Positions 9,658-18,082 of a stretch of DNA of 64,000 bases are shown piece by piece; the first letter of the stretch is position 1, and every line of letters starts with the position of its first letter. The position numbers were made by a program, and so were the translations under genes. Source of the stretch: CAG-791 sp963655255 (GTDB lineage Bacteria > Bacillota > Clostridia > Lachnospirales > Lachnospiraceae); contig CAVKEB010000007.1 in the NCBI GenBank assembly GCA_963655255.1, positions 29,169 to 93,168 on the forward strand. The letters are read 5' to 3'. Below the pieces are notes generated by a model that worked only from the letters and a program-made list of their open reading frames with translations, was not told where the DNA came from and did not search any database.

Positions 9658-10503
9658 TTACTTCAAACCGGACGTCTTAATTCCTCCTGTCAGATATTTT
9701 CCCGCAACCAGATACAATACCATTGGCGGTATGATCATCAGTGAGGATGCTGCCATGATTGACGGCCAGTTAATAACAAATGCGTTACCTGAAGTATACA
9801 TGTAAGAGGTCATCAACGCTATTGTCAAAGTCCGCCATTTATCTGAATTGATGTAAAATACTGGCTGCGTCAACTCATTCCACCAGAAAACTGCAGATAA
9901 TACTCCGATGGTTACAAAAGTAGGCTTGGATATCGGCACGATAATTTTTGAGAACACCTGAAAACGAGAGCATCCGTCGATGATTGCGGCCTCATCTAAT
10001 TCCTTTGGAATGGATCGGAAATACTGCCGCAGAAGGAAAATATTGTACGGATACGCAAAAAAAGCAGGAACTATCATCGGGAGCAGTGAATCCAACCAGC
10101 CTATTTTTCCAAACATGATGTACTGTGGAATAATCAGTGCAATATTTGGTATCATCATCGTTGCCACGATGATTGAAAAAATAACATTTTTAAGTTTGAA
10201 ATCCATTCGGGCTAGGGCATAAGCCACCAGGGAGGATGACAATAAAGTGCCTGTTGTATTTCCTATAATCAGCAGTACAGTATTTCTTGTATAGAGCCAT
10301 ATGTTCGATTGTGTAAAAATATAAATATAATTCTCTAATGTGCTCTTTTTGGGAATAATATTAGCCGATGTTGTAAATTCAGTTATCGTCTTGAATCCAC
10401 CAGAAAAGATCCAGATGATTGGACTGAACATAACAATCGCAACCACAACCATTATCAGATACAAGAGAATTCGTGTAATGATTCTTTTCTTTGATACGGC
10501 CAT
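9658..10503 (-). CDS. ABC sugar permease, MalG type, 281 aa
   Basis: Six hydrophobic segments. The EAA loop (ELDEAAIIDGCSRFQVFSKI, residues about 170-190) contacts the ATPase. This is the CUT1 family, MalG side. It is 15 bases downstream of the MalF-type partner, and together they form the membrane channel for the binding protein at 11543-12859. No ATPase gene lies in this cluster, so a shared MsmK-type ATPase encoded elsewhere is likely, as in many Firmicutes. Confidence 0.88.
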   Translation of the reverse strand: MAVSKKRIITRILLYLIMVVVAIVMFSPIIWIFSGGFKTITEFTTSANIIPKKSTLENYIYIFTQSNIWLYTRNTVLLIIGNTTGTLLSSSLVAYALARMDFKLKNVIFSIIVATMMIPNIALIIPQYIMFGKIGWLDSLLPMIVPAFFAYPYNIFLLRQYFRSIPKELDEAAIIDGCSRFQVFSKIIVPISKPTFVTIGVLSAVFWWNELTQPVFYINSDKWRTLTIALMTSYMYTSGNAFVINWPSIMAASSLMIIPPMVLYLVAGKYLTGGIKTSGLK

Positions 10504-10518
10504 TTTGACTCCTTTCCA

Positions 10519-11415
10519 TCAGGTTTCGTAATATACGGTCTTCTTTGAAATAGCAAAAATGACGATTCCAAACAGAGCAGCTATTACGAACAATACCACT
10601 GACAATGCGCAGGCGTATCCTACCTTCATATTGCTAAATGCTTCCTTGTAAATCAGAAGGCTGAGTACCTGAGTCATCCCATTCGGGTCTCCATTCTCTC
10701 CGGATAAAGGATACAGAAGGGCAAATGATCCGTTCAATGCGCTAATTGCGCCGTTAACAACATTAAAAAGGACCAACGGAGAAATCATCGGCATCGTAAT
10801 ATGCCAGAACTTAACCCATGCGTTTGCACCATCCAGTCTTGCCGCCTCATAGAGTTCCTGTGGAACATCCGACAATCCAGATCTGAAAATAAGCATCATC
10901 TGCCCAGTGTTATACGTGAACAATGTCACAAAGAATACCGCAATGTAAACTGTCCCAGGATTCATCAGCCAGTTGATTACTACATTTTTTCCGCTGATTC
11001 CACTTAAAAGCGCATTTAAAAGTCCGCTATCTTTTCCAAAAATTGTACGGAAGGCATATGCCAATGCAACCGTCGGAACAACAGAGGGAAGGAAATAGCA
11101 AAATTGAAAAATTCCTCTCAATTTCACTTTCTGATTCAAAAGTAGTGCCAGAATCACCGCCCACACTGCTGTGATAATGACCATAACAATAGTAAAGAAA
11201 AGGGTTACTTTCAAAGAATTCAGAAATACATCACTCTTAAACATATTTCTGTAATTCGCAAGTCCAACAAAATTTCCAGTACCGGTTAATTTTCTGTTGG
11301 TCAGCGAATTCTTCACCATGAATCCAATAGGAAATAATGTGAAGCAGACAAATCCAATAAACCAGGGAAGACAAAACAAATAAGCAATAGATGGCTTTTT
11401 TTTGGTTTGGTTCAT
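10519..11415 (-). CDS. ABC sugar permease, MalF type, 298 aa
   Basis: The N-terminus is typical of CUT1 MalF proteins (AYLFCLPWFIGFVCFTLFPI). Six membrane segments follow, with the EAA motif ELYEAARLDGANAWVKFWHI near residues 195-215. It is the partner of the MalG-type permease just downstream. The hairpin at 11442-11481 separates it from the upstream binding-protein gene and probably lowers its transcript level relative to that gene. Confidence 0.88.
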   Translation of the reverse strand: MNQTKKKPSIAYLFCLPWFIGFVCFTLFPIGFMVKNSLTNRKLTGTGNFVGLANYRNMFKSDVFLNSLKVTLFFTIVMVIITAVWAVILALLLNQKVKLRGIFQFCYFLPSVVPTVALAYAFRTIFGKDSGLLNALLSGISGKNVVINWLMNPGTVYIAVFFVTLFTYNTGQMMLIFRSGLSDVPQELYEAARLDGANAWVKFWHITMPMISPLVLFNVVNGAISALNGSFALLYPLSGENGDPNGMTQVLSLLIYKEAFSNMKVGYACALSVVLFVIAALFGIVIFAISKKTVYYET

Positions 11416-11441
11416 TTTAATACCTCGTGCTTTTCTATAAA

Positions 11442-11481
11442 ATAAGCGGGACCTTCCTCGTCGTGGAAGAGACCCGCTTAT
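11442..11481 (-). terminator. intercistronic hairpin between binding protein and permeases
   Basis: ATAAGCGGG and CCCGCTTAT pair, with partial pairing inside (GGACC/GGAAG), followed on the minus strand by TTATTTTATAG. It most likely acts as a partial terminator or as an mRNA 3'-end stabiliser, allowing more binding protein than permease. Confidence 0.65.
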
Positions 11482-11542
11482 ACTTATGATGTATTATCTG
11501 CCATCATCCGCAGGCTGGTTTATAGAAAACCAATATCTTTTT

Positions 11543-12859
11543 TCAATAGCCAATTGTCTCTGCAGCATACTGAGATGCCTTATCTACAGCATCTGCAGGT
11601 GTTTCCTGTCCAAGAAGTGCATTATTGAACTCAGAAACTGCATTGCTCGTTACACCGGACGGCAAGCATGTGTATCCGAATACGCCGGCCTGAAGAGAAT
11701 CCGTAATCGCATCCCAATTCTCAATCGGTGTTCCTTCTACCTTCCATGCGCCTTCATCTGCGATCGACTTAATTGCAGACATATTACCGGATGCCTTGGA
11801 ATTGATCGTCTGGCCTTCCTCACCCATCAGGTACTCGATAACTTTAAATGCAGCATCCTGTTTCTTAGAATTTGCATTAATCGTATAGAAGCCAGTGTGA
11901 AGAGTATTGTACTTCACTTTGTTAGTAGGAATTGTAGCGACATCCCACTTGAAAGGAAGCGTATCCTTATAGGTTCCGATTACCCATGTGCCCTGCCAGC
12001 TCATAGCGGCCTTTCCCGCTCCGAAGAGATCCGCCGTATCCGAAGACGGCTCAGGCATTACACCTTTCGAAACCAGCTCTGCGCAATCCGATACAAACGA
12101 AACTGCTCCATCTCCAATAACCATCTGTCCATTGGAAGGATCATATACCTGATCACCTGCTCCTCCGATTCCTGCCCACCAGGTCTGGAGATTCGGGAGG
12201 TCCATGCCATAAACAGCAGTTGTTCCGTCATCATTCTTCTGTGTCAGCTTCTCAGCCGCGGCCAGGAAATCGCTATAAGACCAGTCATTCGTAGGATAAT
12301 CAATTCCTGCTGCATCAAACAGGTCCTTGTTATAGTACATAACCTCTGCTGCAGCACACCACGGAAGGCCATAGGTTCCGCCCAGGCCATCACTTAATTT
12401 AGTAACAGCATCGATCATGTCATCTGTCTTAATATCCGAATTTGCAAGGTAGTCATCCATATTAATAATTCCACCGGCCTCTGCAAAATTCTTGATATCA
12501 TTCTCCCAGACCACATAAATATCAGTGGAAGAATCTCCTGTAGAAACCATCTGGTTTAACTTGGAGGAATAATCGCTTTCCGGAATGACCGTCACATCAA
12601 TATGAATCCCGGTTGCTTTTTCACAAGCCTTATACATGTTCAGGCTGTCGTCAGAATTAGGCTCATTCCAGACTGCCAGAGTAACGCTTTCGCCATCCGC
12701 GCTCTGATCCGATGTGGTGTCCGCTGCTTCCGATGTAGTTGCTGTAGAGGCTGCGGTATCAGCAGTATTATCACTGCTCGTACTTGATCCGCATCCGGCA
12801 AGCATACCTACTGCCAAAATTCCCACAAGACCGATTGAAAAAAGCTTTTTCTTTTTCAT
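11543..12859 (-). CDS. sugar ABC transporter solute-binding lipoprotein, 438 aa
   Basis: The start MKKKKLFSIGLVGILAVGMLAGCGSS is a lipoprotein signal peptide with the lipobox LAGC (Cys about residue 23), so the protein is anchored outside the membrane. A Ser/Thr-rich linker precedes an SBP type 1 (MalE/UgpB-like) fold. It begins the operon with the two permeases, LacI and GH127, and probably binds an arabinose-containing oligosaccharide. The ATG at 12859 has AGGAGG upstream. Confidence 0.9.
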   Translation of the reverse strand: MKKKKLFSIGLVGILAVGMLAGCGSSTSSDNTADTAASTATTSEAADTTSDQSADGESVTLAVWNEPNSDDSLNMYKACEKATGIHIDVTVIPESDYSSKLNQMVSTGDSSTDIYVVWENDIKNFAEAGGIINMDDYLANSDIKTDDMIDAVTKLSDGLGGTYGLPWCAAAEVMYYNKDLFDAAGIDYPTNDWSYSDFLAAAEKLTQKNDDGTTAVYGMDLPNLQTWWAGIGGAGDQVYDPSNGQMVIGDGAVSFVSDCAELVSKGVMPEPSSDTADLFGAGKAAMSWQGTWVIGTYKDTLPFKWDVATIPTNKVKYNTLHTGFYTINANSKKQDAAFKVIEYLMGEEGQTINSKASGNMSAIKSIADEGAWKVEGTPIENWDAITDSLQAGVFGYTCLPSGVTSNAVSEFNNALLGQETPADAVDKASQYAAETIGY

Positions 12860-12928
12860 GTCATCCTCCTTAATTTATCGTTTAACTTTTGTTCTTTCAT
12901 ATACTTGCACTTTGTTTTACGTTTTGTC

Positions 12929-12943
12929 GTTTAATCGGTTAAC
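12929..12943. promoter_or_regulatory. LacI-type operator candidate
   Basis: GTTTAATCGGTTAAC is a near-perfect CG-centred palindrome (one mismatch per arm) about 70 bases upstream of the binding-protein start, the usual place for repression by a LacI regulator. The surrounding 12860-13065 is AT-rich promoter sequence with no gene. Confidence 0.5.
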
Positions 12944-13065
12944 CTTGTAATTGATACAATAGTACTCCTTTACCTATTTGTCAATATTGTCATATCCTCT
13001 ATATTTCCCATTCATTTTTTGGGCACATTTCATATTCTTGAGTTTCAACTTCTGTATCCAGGCAA

Positions 13066-13127
13066 CAAAAAACAAGCCTCTGAGGCAGACGTGTTCTTCT
13101 CTTACACATCATTGCTTCAAAGGCCTG
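13066..13127 (-). terminator. Rho-independent terminator after the esterase gene
   Basis: On the minus strand CAGGCCTTTGAAGC pairs with GCCTCAGAGGCTTG (13 of 14, some G-U) around a loop of about 27 bases and is followed by TTTTTTG. Confidence 0.65.
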
Positions 13128-13161
13128 TTCCCACAGGATTATTCCATAACCGTAATTGTCT

Positions 13162-13851
13162 CTACCTATCCGTTTTCTCTGTCACCAGACATATTCTGCC
13201 TGGTATATTCTGCTGCATCACCCATGCAAAGGCTTTTGCCGTACGGAGTGCAGGATCTTTAAAATGATTGCCCTGATTCCATTCCAGAATGCAGTGAATT
13301 CCATGATGTTCCAGCCAGTCATATCCCTTCCGCATGCAGTCACCCACACAGGAAAGTGCCGGTTTTTTTGTTTTCTCTTCCCGATCTCCCAGACTCAGAT
13401 ATACCCTGGGACTGTAAATTTTGTGCCCTTCCATATATGGGAGAAAGCCGGGGAACCAGACCGATGGAGATGCCGCGGCAACGCCCTGAAACCGGTCTGT
13501 CTGATACGCCGCCCACAGGGAAAAGAGCCCGGCAAGGGAATACCCGCCGATGTAACAGGTTTTCTCCGGATCTGCACATAGTTTCAGAAGGTACTTCAGC
13601 GTGCCCTCCGCGCCCTCTCCAAAGGTTTCGTTTCCAAACACAGCAGGTGCCTTCCATGGAGACAGATCCCGATTCCAGTTGTCCACGACCGCAGCCGTCA
13701 GACAGAATTTCATTCCTGTCCGTCTTCGGATTTCGGCAGCCTCCGCCTCCATATCTTTCACTTCTCCGGTTCCGATCGGCTGAATCAGAACAATGGGCGA
13801 GAACGGATCCCCATACTGAATCAATGTCATTTCATTCCACTCTGTAATCAT
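13162..13851 (-). CDS. putative esterase, alpha/beta hydrolase, 229 aa
   Basis: A compact alpha/beta hydrolase of the Fes/esterase-D-like kind. The nucleophile elbow GYSLAG has Ser near residue 105, the acid is probably the Asp in LSLGDRE, and the His is in QGNHF. No signal peptide, so it is cytoplasmic. Together with the GH127 system it could remove acyl groups from imported plant glycans, but this is only suggested by position. The ribosome site of the first ATG is weak; an ATG seven codons later is possible. Confidence 0.7.
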   Translation of the reverse strand: MITEWNEMTLIQYGDPFSPIVLIQPIGTGEVKDMEAEAAEIRRRTGMKFCLTAAVVDNWNRDLSPWKAPAVFGNETFGEGAEGTLKYLLKLCADPEKTCYIGGYSLAGLFSLWAAYQTDRFQGVAAASPSVWFPGFLPYMEGHKIYSPRVYLSLGDREEKTKKPALSCVGDCMRKGYDWLEHHGIHCILEWNQGNHFKDPALRTAKAFAWVMQQNIPGRICLVTEKTDR

Positions 13852-13865
13852 TTTTCAATCAAAAG

Positions 13866-13905
13866 AAAAGCCCTCAGAAACATTGATTTCTCAACATTTC
13901 TGAGG
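13866..13905 (-). terminator. terminator downstream of tRNA-Pro
   Basis: CCTCAGAAA pairs with TTTCTGAGG, and on the minus strand a T-rich stretch (CTTTTCTTTT) follows. It lies ten bases past the tRNA 3' end. Confidence 0.75.
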
Positions 13906-13915
13906 ACCCACACCA

Positions 13916-13989
13916 TCGAGGCGACAAGATTCGAACTTGCGGCCTCCGCGTCCCGAACGCGGCGCTCTACCAAACTGAGCCACGCCTCG
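13916..13989 (-). tRNA. tRNA-Pro(CGG)
   Basis: A complete cloverleaf on the minus strand: acceptor CGAGGCG/CGCCTCG with discriminator A, D arm GCTC/GAGC, anticodon stem CCGCG/CGCGG with loop TTCGGGA (anticodon CGG), and T arm GCAAG/CTTGT with loop TTCGAAT. CCA is not encoded. A terminator follows directly. The 280 bases on its 5' side up to 14268 show no gene. Confidence 0.95.
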
Positions 13990-14267
13990 ATTTATTTCTG
14001 CTCCCGCGATCCTTTCGCCCGAAGCGAAGATTATCATACAATACAATTCTATCTGCGTCAAGCCCGATTTTACATTTCGGGTCTTTGTCATCCCTTATAA
14101 GCTATTTCTTCTCTTGGTACACCGTTATAAACCACGTTGACTCTTCGCTCATTCCGGTCCTGTTCCTTTGCCCGTGCTTTCTTCCGACATTCATCCTGCA
14201 TCATGCCGGAAACACCACCGCTTTCCGGTCCAGAACGGAACACCTCAAAATTTCAAAGGTCTCTTCC

Positions 14268-15536
14268 TTAATTGGAGACCAGCTTCATCTCCATCTGTTC
14301 GAAGTCATATTCCGCCTGCTCTTCCGGGGTCCAGGACTTCCTCCCGGCGCTCTTTTTATCTGCTTTCTTTCTTCCTGCGGCATTCCCGGAGGGTTCTGCC
14401 GGTTTCCGTGCGTTTTTACGACCACCGGTTCCATTGTCCGGTTTCTCCAGATCTTCCCCGGAGCTCTCCGACTCTGCGGAAGACTTCTGCTCCTGCGGAT
14501 TGCAGGTAAAATTCTTCTCGCAAGCCGCCTTCAGCCACCCGGTGCGATTCAGAATCTTCTGCTTCTGCCTGCAGAGCATGTCATATTTTTCCCGTACCAG
14601 CGCCGCATTGTAATGTGCGGAATCACAGATGGAGCGGACATCATTCAGCGTAAAATCGCCGTCAAGAATATCCAGCACTTCCAGCACAACAGCCTTCTTC
14701 TCCGCTTCCGAAAGCTGCCCCGGTTCATCCAGCACGAGAATCTTCTCGTCCGCGTTCTCTTTTCGCGAAACGGCAAAACGGATTGCCCGGACCGCTCCGT
14801 GTGCCGCCTTGACGGGTTCATAATCCACATGCAGCGACGTAATCTCATTGATCTCCGTTGTCGCACGGTCCAGTACGCGCTTCCGGAAATCCGAATAGAC
14901 CTTAAACGGCTCATTTGCCTTCTCGCCACGGGAGGCCTTCACCGGAATCACTCCGATCAACTTGCGGAGCTCCTGATAATCATAGGTGATGTAATAGATC
15001 GGGCCGTTGTTCCCCGTGATGGCCCGCTCCTTGTCAATTTCACTCTTGAACACCTCATAGAGCTTGATGGAATAGGACGAAGTCAACCGGACCACCTGAT
15101 CAATCGACAGGACGGTATAATCCCCCTGCAGGTTATAAATATCATTCGTGATGCTCTTATTGTATTCCAGCCGGAGTTCTCCGTTTTCGAATGCCGCGTT
15201 GGTGATGACATTGATGCCTTCGATCCGCTGGTTCGCATCGTCCTGCTTATAGATGCGCCAGTCCAGGATGGATGCCTTCCGGTCGCTGGTCGGCTTGATG
15301 ATCTCCTTCACCTGCGTGTAAAAGGAGCCGGAATTGGTACGAAAAATCCGCCGCAGCTCCGACAGCGTAATCACGGAAGTCAGGGATCCGTCCTCATTGA
15401 CCTTCAGGTTCCGGATCCCGATATCAAAGAGCTTCAGTCCCATCGCCGGAGATTTCCCCTTCGCATTGATGATCTTGTTACTCTTGGAATACGTCAGCTC
15501 ATTGCTGAGTTCGTTCTTTTTCTTTGCTCGTGGCAT
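14268..15536 (-). CDS. plasmid-type replication initiator (Rep_3 superfamily), 422 aa
   Basis: The first 240 residues match the Rep_3/RepE-type initiator fold of two winged helices: MGLKLFDIGIRNLK, YTVLSIDQVVRLTSSYSIKLYEVFKSE, then YYITYDYQELRKLIGV and FKVYSDFRKRVLDRATTEI. Such proteins bind iterons and open a plasmid origin. The C-terminal 120 residues are a basic, low-complexity tail. The ATG at 15536 has GGGAG eight bases upstream; the frame stays open into the iteron region but without a better start. Immediately upstream lies a 1-kb array of TGTCC-type sites. Finding this gene in a replicon that also carries chromosomal parABS and serS is unusual. Confidence 0.85.
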   Translation of the reverse strand: MPRAKKKNELSNELTYSKSNKIINAKGKSPAMGLKLFDIGIRNLKVNEDGSLTSVITLSELRRIFRTNSGSFYTQVKEIIKPTSDRKASILDWRIYKQDDANQRIEGINVITNAAFENGELRLEYNKSITNDIYNLQGDYTVLSIDQVVRLTSSYSIKLYEVFKSEIDKERAITGNNGPIYYITYDYQELRKLIGVIPVKASRGEKANEPFKVYSDFRKRVLDRATTEINEITSLHVDYEPVKAAHGAVRAIRFAVSRKENADEKILVLDEPGQLSEAEKKAVVLEVLDILDGDFTLNDVRSICDSAHYNAALVREKYDMLCRQKQKILNRTGWLKAACEKNFTCNPQEQKSSAESESSGEDLEKPDNGTGGRKNARKPAEPSGNAAGRKKADKKSAGRKSWTPEEQAEYDFEQMEMKLVSN

Positions 15537-15762
15537 CACTTTTCTCCCGGCCGACGGCCCGATTCCGTGCCCGCCGCAGGTTTCCTTCCTGCTCCGGGTT
15601 TCCGAATAAATAAAATCACCTCTGATATCTGTCCGTATTTGTCCACAGGAGACGTTTACAGAACACATGTTTGTCAATATCTGACATCTTACGCTTCGAA
15701 TCCAATTTTGACAAGATCTGGAGCCCATCTTTGTCCATATCTGGTACCTTTTATATCGTTTT

Positions 15763-15908
15763 TATGCCTCGCTGAGGCAAAATCCGTGCTATCAGAGAGA
15801 AGATGTCATCAGACATCTTCGAGTGCAGCGGTTTTGCCGAATGCGGCAGCCGGTGCTTCAGCACCGATGCTGCTGTTTGAAAGCGACATATCAATGTCAC
15901 TTTCAAAC
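15763..15908 (-). repeat. modular palindromic repeat, copy A
   Basis: Contains the mini-palindrome CCTCGCTGAGG, the AAAATCCG...CGGTTTTGCC stem enclosing GAAGATGTC/GACATCTTC, the GCCGGTGC...GCACCG hairpin, and GTTTGAAAGCGACAT...ATGTCACTTTCAAAC. It lies inside the iteron region and, unlike most copies, does not abut a start codon (rep begins about 230 bases away). Confidence 0.85.
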
Positions 15909-16094
15909 GCGCCCCTTTTCAGTCCGTATCTGTCCACTTCTGATGCAGCTGTGGACAATCCCGGATTTATTTCGATGGGTGGACAAATATGGATTCATTT
16001 TCATGCGGGGAGCGTGCTTATCCCTGCTCCTGTCCGTACTGACAAATACTCTCGGGGAAATATTCGTGCTGAACAATCCTTGGGAGAGCATCTG

Positions 16095-16365
16095 CCCTCC
16101 GTTTCCCGATATTTTCCGGCACTTCTTCTCCAATCATTCATCGGAAAATCCATGATCGTTCCGCAGAAAGTCCGTATCTGTCCACACCTGCCTTTTAGCT
16201 ATGGACAACTTCGGATTTATGCAAAGAGCAGTCCCTCCGTTTCCCGGTATTTTCTGGTACTTCTTCTCCGATTATTCATCGAGAAATTCATGATCATTCA
16301 TCAAAGAATTCCATATCTGTCCACATCTGCATTCCAGCTATGGACAATTCCAGATTTATTTGGAA
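16095..16365. repeat. two tandem copies of a ~138-bp unit in the origin region
   Basis: The segment beginning CCCTCCGTTTCCCG at 16095 is repeated, with roughly one base in five changed, from 16233. Each unit ends with one of the head-on iteron modules and GATTTAT. The duplication therefore multiplied the iterons. Confidence 0.8.
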
Positions 16366-16568
16366 GATTGGACGGCTGCGGATAAAACTACCTGTGGACA
16401 AATACGGATTCCGGATCTGTCCCCCGCTGCATCCGTCTCTGTCCGTATCCGGTTCCATTTTTGTCCACCTCTGGGATCCGCTGCCCGCTGTTCCTGCGTC
16501 CGTCTTCGTCCATTTCTGAATCCGGTTTTGTCCTCTGCACCGCCCGTTTTTGTCCATATCTGAAAGCC

Positions 16569-16603
16569 AAAAGTGCCGGAAACATCGCGTTTCCGGCACT
16601 TTC
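16569..16603 (-). terminator. terminator after the MATE gene
   Basis: AAAGTGCCGGAAA and TTTCCGGCACTTT form a perfect 13-base stem with a 7-base loop. It is bidirectional in form and also closes the iteron region on this side. Confidence 0.8.
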
Positions 16604-16661
16604 TAACAAGAATAATATTGTTGTAAATTGAAAAAACGTTGTTGTTATTACGGCTTCTCCC

Positions 16662-17987
16662 TTAATCCTCTTCCTCCGGTAAAGGCCTCCCGCGGTCTGT
16701 CATCTGCTTGATCACAAAGGCAATCACGCCGGAGAGGACCTGGGAGCAGGGAACCGCAATCCACACACCGCCAAGGCCCAGCTTCCGCGGCAGAAGAAGG
16801 CACGCGGCAAAGGACAGAACCGGTTCGGTATACACCAGAATGTAGGACAATGCCGCCTTCTCCGTCGCATACAGATACGAGGTTGTAACACGGATGAAGG
16901 CAACGAAGATGAGGGTCCCCAGGAACAGTGGAAGCCGCTTTTCCACTTCCAGGCAGGTCTCCGCCGAGGCTCCGAACAAAACGCCCACCTGTCCCCGCGC
17001 GAGGAACAGGCCAGCCATGCATACCACGGTGATGACTCCCGCCGTAAGATACGCCATCGCGCGGTAGGTTCTGGCAAGCGGAAGATTTCCCTCTCCATAG
17101 TGCTCGCTGATGATCGGCTGACTTCCGTCACCGACGCCCTGCAGGAGCAGATAGATCACCGCCACCACGTAATCAATGCATCCGTAGACGGCAACCGCCT
17201 GTTCTCCGCCGTACATCAGAAGGAAACGGTTCATGAGAACCAGCGTCACCGTCGGAGAGAGCGTCATGCCGAACGGTGCGATTCCAACCTTGATCATCGT
17301 TCCCCAGATCCGCAGCATCTCTCCTAGTCCCGGAAGGCGCAGCCCCGGCTTTTTCCGGATCAGAAATAGAATGGCCGCCACCGTCGTTGTGGCCTGCCCG
17401 ATCACCGTGGCCCATGCGGCCCCCGCCATCCCGAACGGGAATTTCCACACGAAAACGTAGTCCAGAATGATGTTGACCACGAACCCGAGGATCATGGAGA
17501 CCATGGCATAGGTCGTGCCGCCCATGTTCCGGATGAACGGGACCAGCCCCGTTGCCAAGAGCTGCAGAATCGTCCCGATCGCGAGCACGCGGACATAATC
17601 TGCCGTCATTTCCAGAAGATCCCCCTCCGCTCCGAGGAATCCGAGAATCGGATACAGCTGCGAAAGGAACAGAATCGTCAGCACGATACTGACCAGCGTC
17701 AGGAACAGAAGTGCCGCTGTGTAGCATTTTTCCTGGTCTTCCTTCCGTCCCTGCGCCCCCCAGATCGTATAGCGGATGGCTCCCGCGAGACCGAGCCCTG
17801 TCCCGACGGCCTGAATCAGGACCGCCAGAGGATACCCGATCGTCACCGAGGCAAGGCCCGCGTCACCGAGGCACTGCCCGATGAAAAAACCATCGACGAT
17901 GCTGTAAACTCCCGCAAGCGCAAAGGCCAGGACGGATGGGATTACGAAGGAATAGTATTCTTTTTTCTGTCTGGACGTCATTTTCAA
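16662..17987 (-). CDS. MATE-family multidrug/cation exporter, 441 aa
   Basis: Twelve hydrophobic segments in two six-helix halves. The opening SFVIPSVLAFALAGVYSIVDGFFIGQCLGDAGLA is typical of the MATE branch related to DinF/NorM, with the second half beginning around residue 235. It would export drugs or metabolites using a sodium or proton gradient. Not in an operon with its neighbours; 95 bases separate it from the response regulator terminator. Substrate unknown. Confidence 0.85.
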   Translation of the reverse strand: MKMTSRQKKEYYSFVIPSVLAFALAGVYSIVDGFFIGQCLGDAGLASVTIGYPLAVLIQAVGTGLGLAGAIRYTIWGAQGRKEDQEKCYTAALLFLTLVSIVLTILFLSQLYPILGFLGAEGDLLEMTADYVRVLAIGTILQLLATGLVPFIRNMGGTTYAMVSMILGFVVNIILDYVFVWKFPFGMAGAAWATVIGQATTTVAAILFLIRKKPGLRLPGLGEMLRIWGTMIKVGIAPFGMTLSPTVTLVLMNRFLLMYGGEQAVAVYGCIDYVVAVIYLLLQGVGDGSQPIISEHYGEGNLPLARTYRAMAYLTAGVITVVCMAGLFLARGQVGVLFGASAETCLEVEKRLPLFLGTLIFVAFIRVTTSYLYATEKAALSYILVYTEPVLSFAACLLLPRKLGLGGVWIAVPCSQVLSGVIAFVIKQMTDRGRPLPEEED

Positions 17988-18040
17988 CCTTTCCTTCCAT
18001 TCTCCTTTTTTGGGGGCGGCAATATTTCCCCCATAATGTC

Positions 18041-18073
18041 AAAAAGCGGGCCCCCGTATCACCGGGTGCCCGT
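18041..18073 (-). terminator. terminator after the YesN-type regulator
   Basis: On the minus strand CGGGCACCCG pairs with the GGGCCCG arm and is followed by CTTTTTG. Confidence 0.65.
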
Positions 18074-18082
18074 ATGTATTCT

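Larger units (their letters stand above)
15621..16560. repeat. iteron-like array / putative replication origin
   Basis: At least a dozen sites of the form TTGTCCAYATCTG or their complements are spread between the rep gene and the MATE gene, e.g. 15671, 15731, 16451 and 16545. Several equal TTGTCCACA (15639-15647; complement at 15950-15958 and 16394-16402), which resembles the DnaA box TTATCCACA and matches the TTGTCCACA form used by actinobacteria. Three modules at 15921-15970, 16169-16220 and 16309-16359 each hold two head-on sites and end in GATTTAT. The region has no protein gene. An AT-rich stretch at 16605-16655 lies beside it. Confidence 0.75.

Noticed and set aside
13891..14091. A 66-codon minus-strand frame containing FGRAPRSGRGGRKFESC
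   Set aside because: This is the known false translation through a tRNA gene.
14085..16385. A 766-codon open frame on the plus strand
   Set aside because: It is antisense to the rep gene and runs through the iteron array and a palindromic repeat. Its composition is that of a reverse-strand shadow and it has no recognisable domain or ribosome site.
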